Notes under the pieces: generated by a model
Told to the model about the DNA's origin: nothing
The model's database searches: none
The model's input: the letters and a program-made list of their open reading frames with translations, nothing else
Assembly (NCBI GenBank): GCA_030539395.1
Contig: JAUNSC010000018.1
Span: forward strand, 1 to 63,815
Direction: 5' to 3'
DNA length: 63,815 nucleotides
Source of the DNA: Eubacteriales bacterium
GTDB taxonomy: Bacteria; Bacillota; Clostridia; Lachnospirales; Lachnospiraceae
Part shown: positions 62,533-63,815 of the stretch, piece by piece
Position numbering within the stretch: position 1 is the stretch's first letter
How the letters are laid out: every line of letters starts with the position of its first letter
Translations under genes and position numbers: made by a program

Positions 62533-63366
62533 ATGAAAAAAACAGCAATTTCAATTTTAATAGCGTTCTTAGCGCTCTCTATGGCTGCTTGCAGCAATAC
62601 CAATTCAAAGCCTGCTTCGTCTGACGAATCAATAGTAAAGCCTGATGAAGCTCGTGTGGAATCCGATAATTCTACGGTAAAGGAACTGGAAGAAAGTGAG
62701 AATAACGCTGTAATCTCACAATTCGAGATTGGCGACATTATTCTTGCGGACGGCTCTGTAATGAGGGAAGCTGATTTAACCACTATTGATAGTAGTAATG
62801 TTCCCATAGCGGTGATTGCAGGATTTCAGGAGGATGGGACGGCTTTTGGTGTTGGTGTTCATAGGAGCGATACACCTTTACAGTGGGCAGCGGATGATTC
62901 TGCCGGATATACAACCAATTTTACAGAAAATATTTGTATACAGGAATCTGATTTCGACTTTTCTGGTGATACAGATGGCAGCGATAACTGGACTGTGATT
63001 TGCACGCAAGACAGCGAAGATACTATGGATGCCGCAACGTATTATCCGGCGTTCTATTTTGTAAACACATACGCGGAAACCTATAAGTTGACCGGCAATA
63101 TAGCTTTGGGCTGGTATATGCCAAGTATTGCTGAATTGTGTGACATATATCAAAACCGGGAAGCTGTAAATGCTTCATTGCGGTATATATACAGTCTTGA
63201 TGGGTCTGCGGCCATGAATGGACTGGAAACAAACTGGTACTGGTCATCTTCTCAGGCCGGCTCCGAGGATGATTATGCGTGGTTTGTACACTATTTCAAC
63301 GGTTATGCCGGAGAGTGTCCGAAAAACTTTACGAATGTTCACGCATTGGCTGTCCGGGCATTTTAA
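62533..63366 (+). CDS. Lipoprotein with C-terminal DUF1566/Lcl-like domain
   Basis: The protein has 277 residues from ATG 62533, preceded by AGGAGGAG. A signal with the lipobox LSMAAC places it on the outer face of the membrane. An acidic linker (SSDESIVKPDEARVESDNS) leads to a domain with FEIGDIILADGSVMREADL. The C-terminus GWYMPSIAELCDIYQN...NWYWSSSQ...HALAVRAF is the DUF1566 (Lcl-type C-terminal) pattern, a compact fold related to C-lectin-like ligand-binding modules. The MerR-type promoter upstream suggests induction by a signal sensed by the divergent regulator. Function unknown. Confidence 0.8.
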   Translation: MKKTAISILIAFLALSMAACSNTNSKPASSDESIVKPDEARVESDNSTVKELEESENNAVISQFEIGDIILADGSVMREADLTTIDSSNVPIAVIAGFQEDGTAFGVGVHRSDTPLQWAADDSAGYTTNFTENICIQESDFDFSGDTDGSDNWTVICTQDSEDTMDAATYYPAFYFVNTYAETYKLTGNIALGWYMPSIAELCDIYQNREAVNASLRYIYSLDGSAAMNGLETNWYWSSSQAGSEDDYAWFVHYFNGYAGECPKNFTNVHALAVRAF

Positions 63367-63378
63367 GGGGGATAGCCT

Positions 63379-63766
63379 ATGGCTTTCAGTAGCTTACTTT
63401 TCCTGTTTCGATTTTTGCCAGCAATATTGCTGGTTTACTATATTGTACCGGAGCTTACAGACTATGAAATTCAGACGGTAACAGATTGTTTTGAAGGGAC
63501 AATACAGTCCAAGCTGGGAATTGGGACAGCAGGCGATACCATTGAGCTATTCTTCCCCCTAACGGAACCTGCCTATACCGTGTATAGAGAGAGTACGGAA
63601 ATAACAGAAAATAGCCTTTACAACTTGCCGCACTGGATACGAAAGATAAATATGCTGTATTTTTTGGAGGAAATGAACCATTCCTGAGGATTATACCGAT
63701 ATATTGATTCTCTATAATGCCTCTGGATTTGCAGAGGACATGAGTATTTCAAAACTTACAAATTAG
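63379..63766 (+). pseudogene. Broken gene with an MBOAT-like (AlgI/DltB) N-terminus
   Basis: The first 26 residues (MAFSSLLFLFRFLPAILLVY...) match the usual start of MBOAT O-acyltransferases. From about residue 27 the sequence becomes soluble and unrelated (TDYEIQTVTDCFEGTIQSK...) and stops at 63687 after 102 residues. A second frame continues in register from 63677 to a stop at 63764 (IPEDYTDILILYNASGFAED...). This looks like an MBOAT start joined by deletion to another gene's tail, with a frameshift between 63677 and 63685. It starts 13 bp after the lipoprotein gene. Confidence 0.6.
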
Positions 63767-63775
63767 GAGGTTTCC

Positions 63776-63815
63776 ATGAAAAAGTTATTGTGTTTCATTC
63801 TCACGCTATTACTTA
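63776..63815 (+). CDS. Start of a secreted or membrane protein, truncated by the window
   Basis: ATG 63776 with a strong TAGGAGG upstream begins MKKLLCFILTLLL, the N-terminus of a signal peptide or membrane helix. The window ends after 13 codons, so no family can be named. Confidence 0.6.
   Translation, partial: MKKLLCFILTLLL

Overview
The window (about 64 kb, moderate GC, strong AGGAGG-type ribosome binding sites, frequent TTG/GTG starts, intrinsic terminators, T-box and preQ1 leaders) reads as the chromosome of a Gram-positive anaerobe of the class Clostridia, most likely a Lachnospiraceae acetogen of the Blautia kind. Three things point there: a methylene-tetrahydrofolate reductase cluster with an RnfC-like subunit (rnfC2-metV-metF), an F-type ATP synthase whose c subunit carries every residue of the known Na+ site, and a YesM/YesN two-component system beside a CUT1-type sugar ABC transporter. 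No rRNA, tRNA, CRISPR array, intact transposase or phage gene was seen.

Layout. 0.3-2.0 kb: a TetR regulator with two matching palindromic operators, followed by a decayed MFS efflux gene. 2.1-5.3 kb: ferrous iron uptake (feoA, feoB, a Cys-rich FeoB companion) and a convergent heavy-metal-binding membrane protein. 5.5-9.1 kb: rnfC2-metV-metF, the methyl branch of the Wood-Ljungdahl pathway. 9.2-13.7 kb: an NhaC-type antiporter, a secreted Gly/Asp-rich repeat protein, a DUF362/ferredoxin protein and a small Cys-rich protein. 13.8-19.8 kb: a T-box leader, then a TRAP transporter in which the large permease is fused to three tandem copies of the solute-binding protein, then an RhtB/LysE-type exporter. 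19.9-26.8 kb: a TetR regulator, a PutP-like symporter, a TPR lipoprotein, hflX, a cold-shock gene, an RluA-type pseudouridine synthase and an AI-2E-type permease. 26.9-34.1 kb: the complete atp operon. 34.3-52.0 kb: a sugar uptake and oxidation locus with four aldo/keto reductases, two paralogous TIM-barrel isomerases, a Gfo/Idh/MocA dehydrogenase, a VOC protein, YesMN, an ABC transporter, an FGGY kinase, 6-phosphogluconate dehydrogenase and an FMN-dependent oxidoreductase. 52.1-60.7 kb: an SH3 protein, carB without carA, a Cys-rich protein behind a terminator/RBS hairpin, a methyltransferase and a large membrane-anchored protein. 60.8-63.8 kb: queT with a preQ1 riboswitch, and a MerR regulator divergent from a lipoprotein, followed by broken genes at the right edge.

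How the parts fit. RnfC2-MetV-MetF would reduce methylene-THF with NADH-derived electrons. The Na+-type ATP synthase would use a sodium gradient, as in acetogens with an Rnf complex (rnf itself is not in the window). The sugar locus appears to import an unidentified sugar, oxidise and isomerise it, phosphorylate it and feed it through 6-phosphogluconate to ribulose 5-phosphate.

The strongest candidate for an undescribed system is the DctQ / DctM-(DctP)3 transporter under a T-box. A tethered triple-receptor TRAP permease solves substrate capture in a cell without an outer membrane. The first two receptor units share a 626-bp tract that I read as identical. Their period is a whole number of codons, so recombination could change receptor number in frame.
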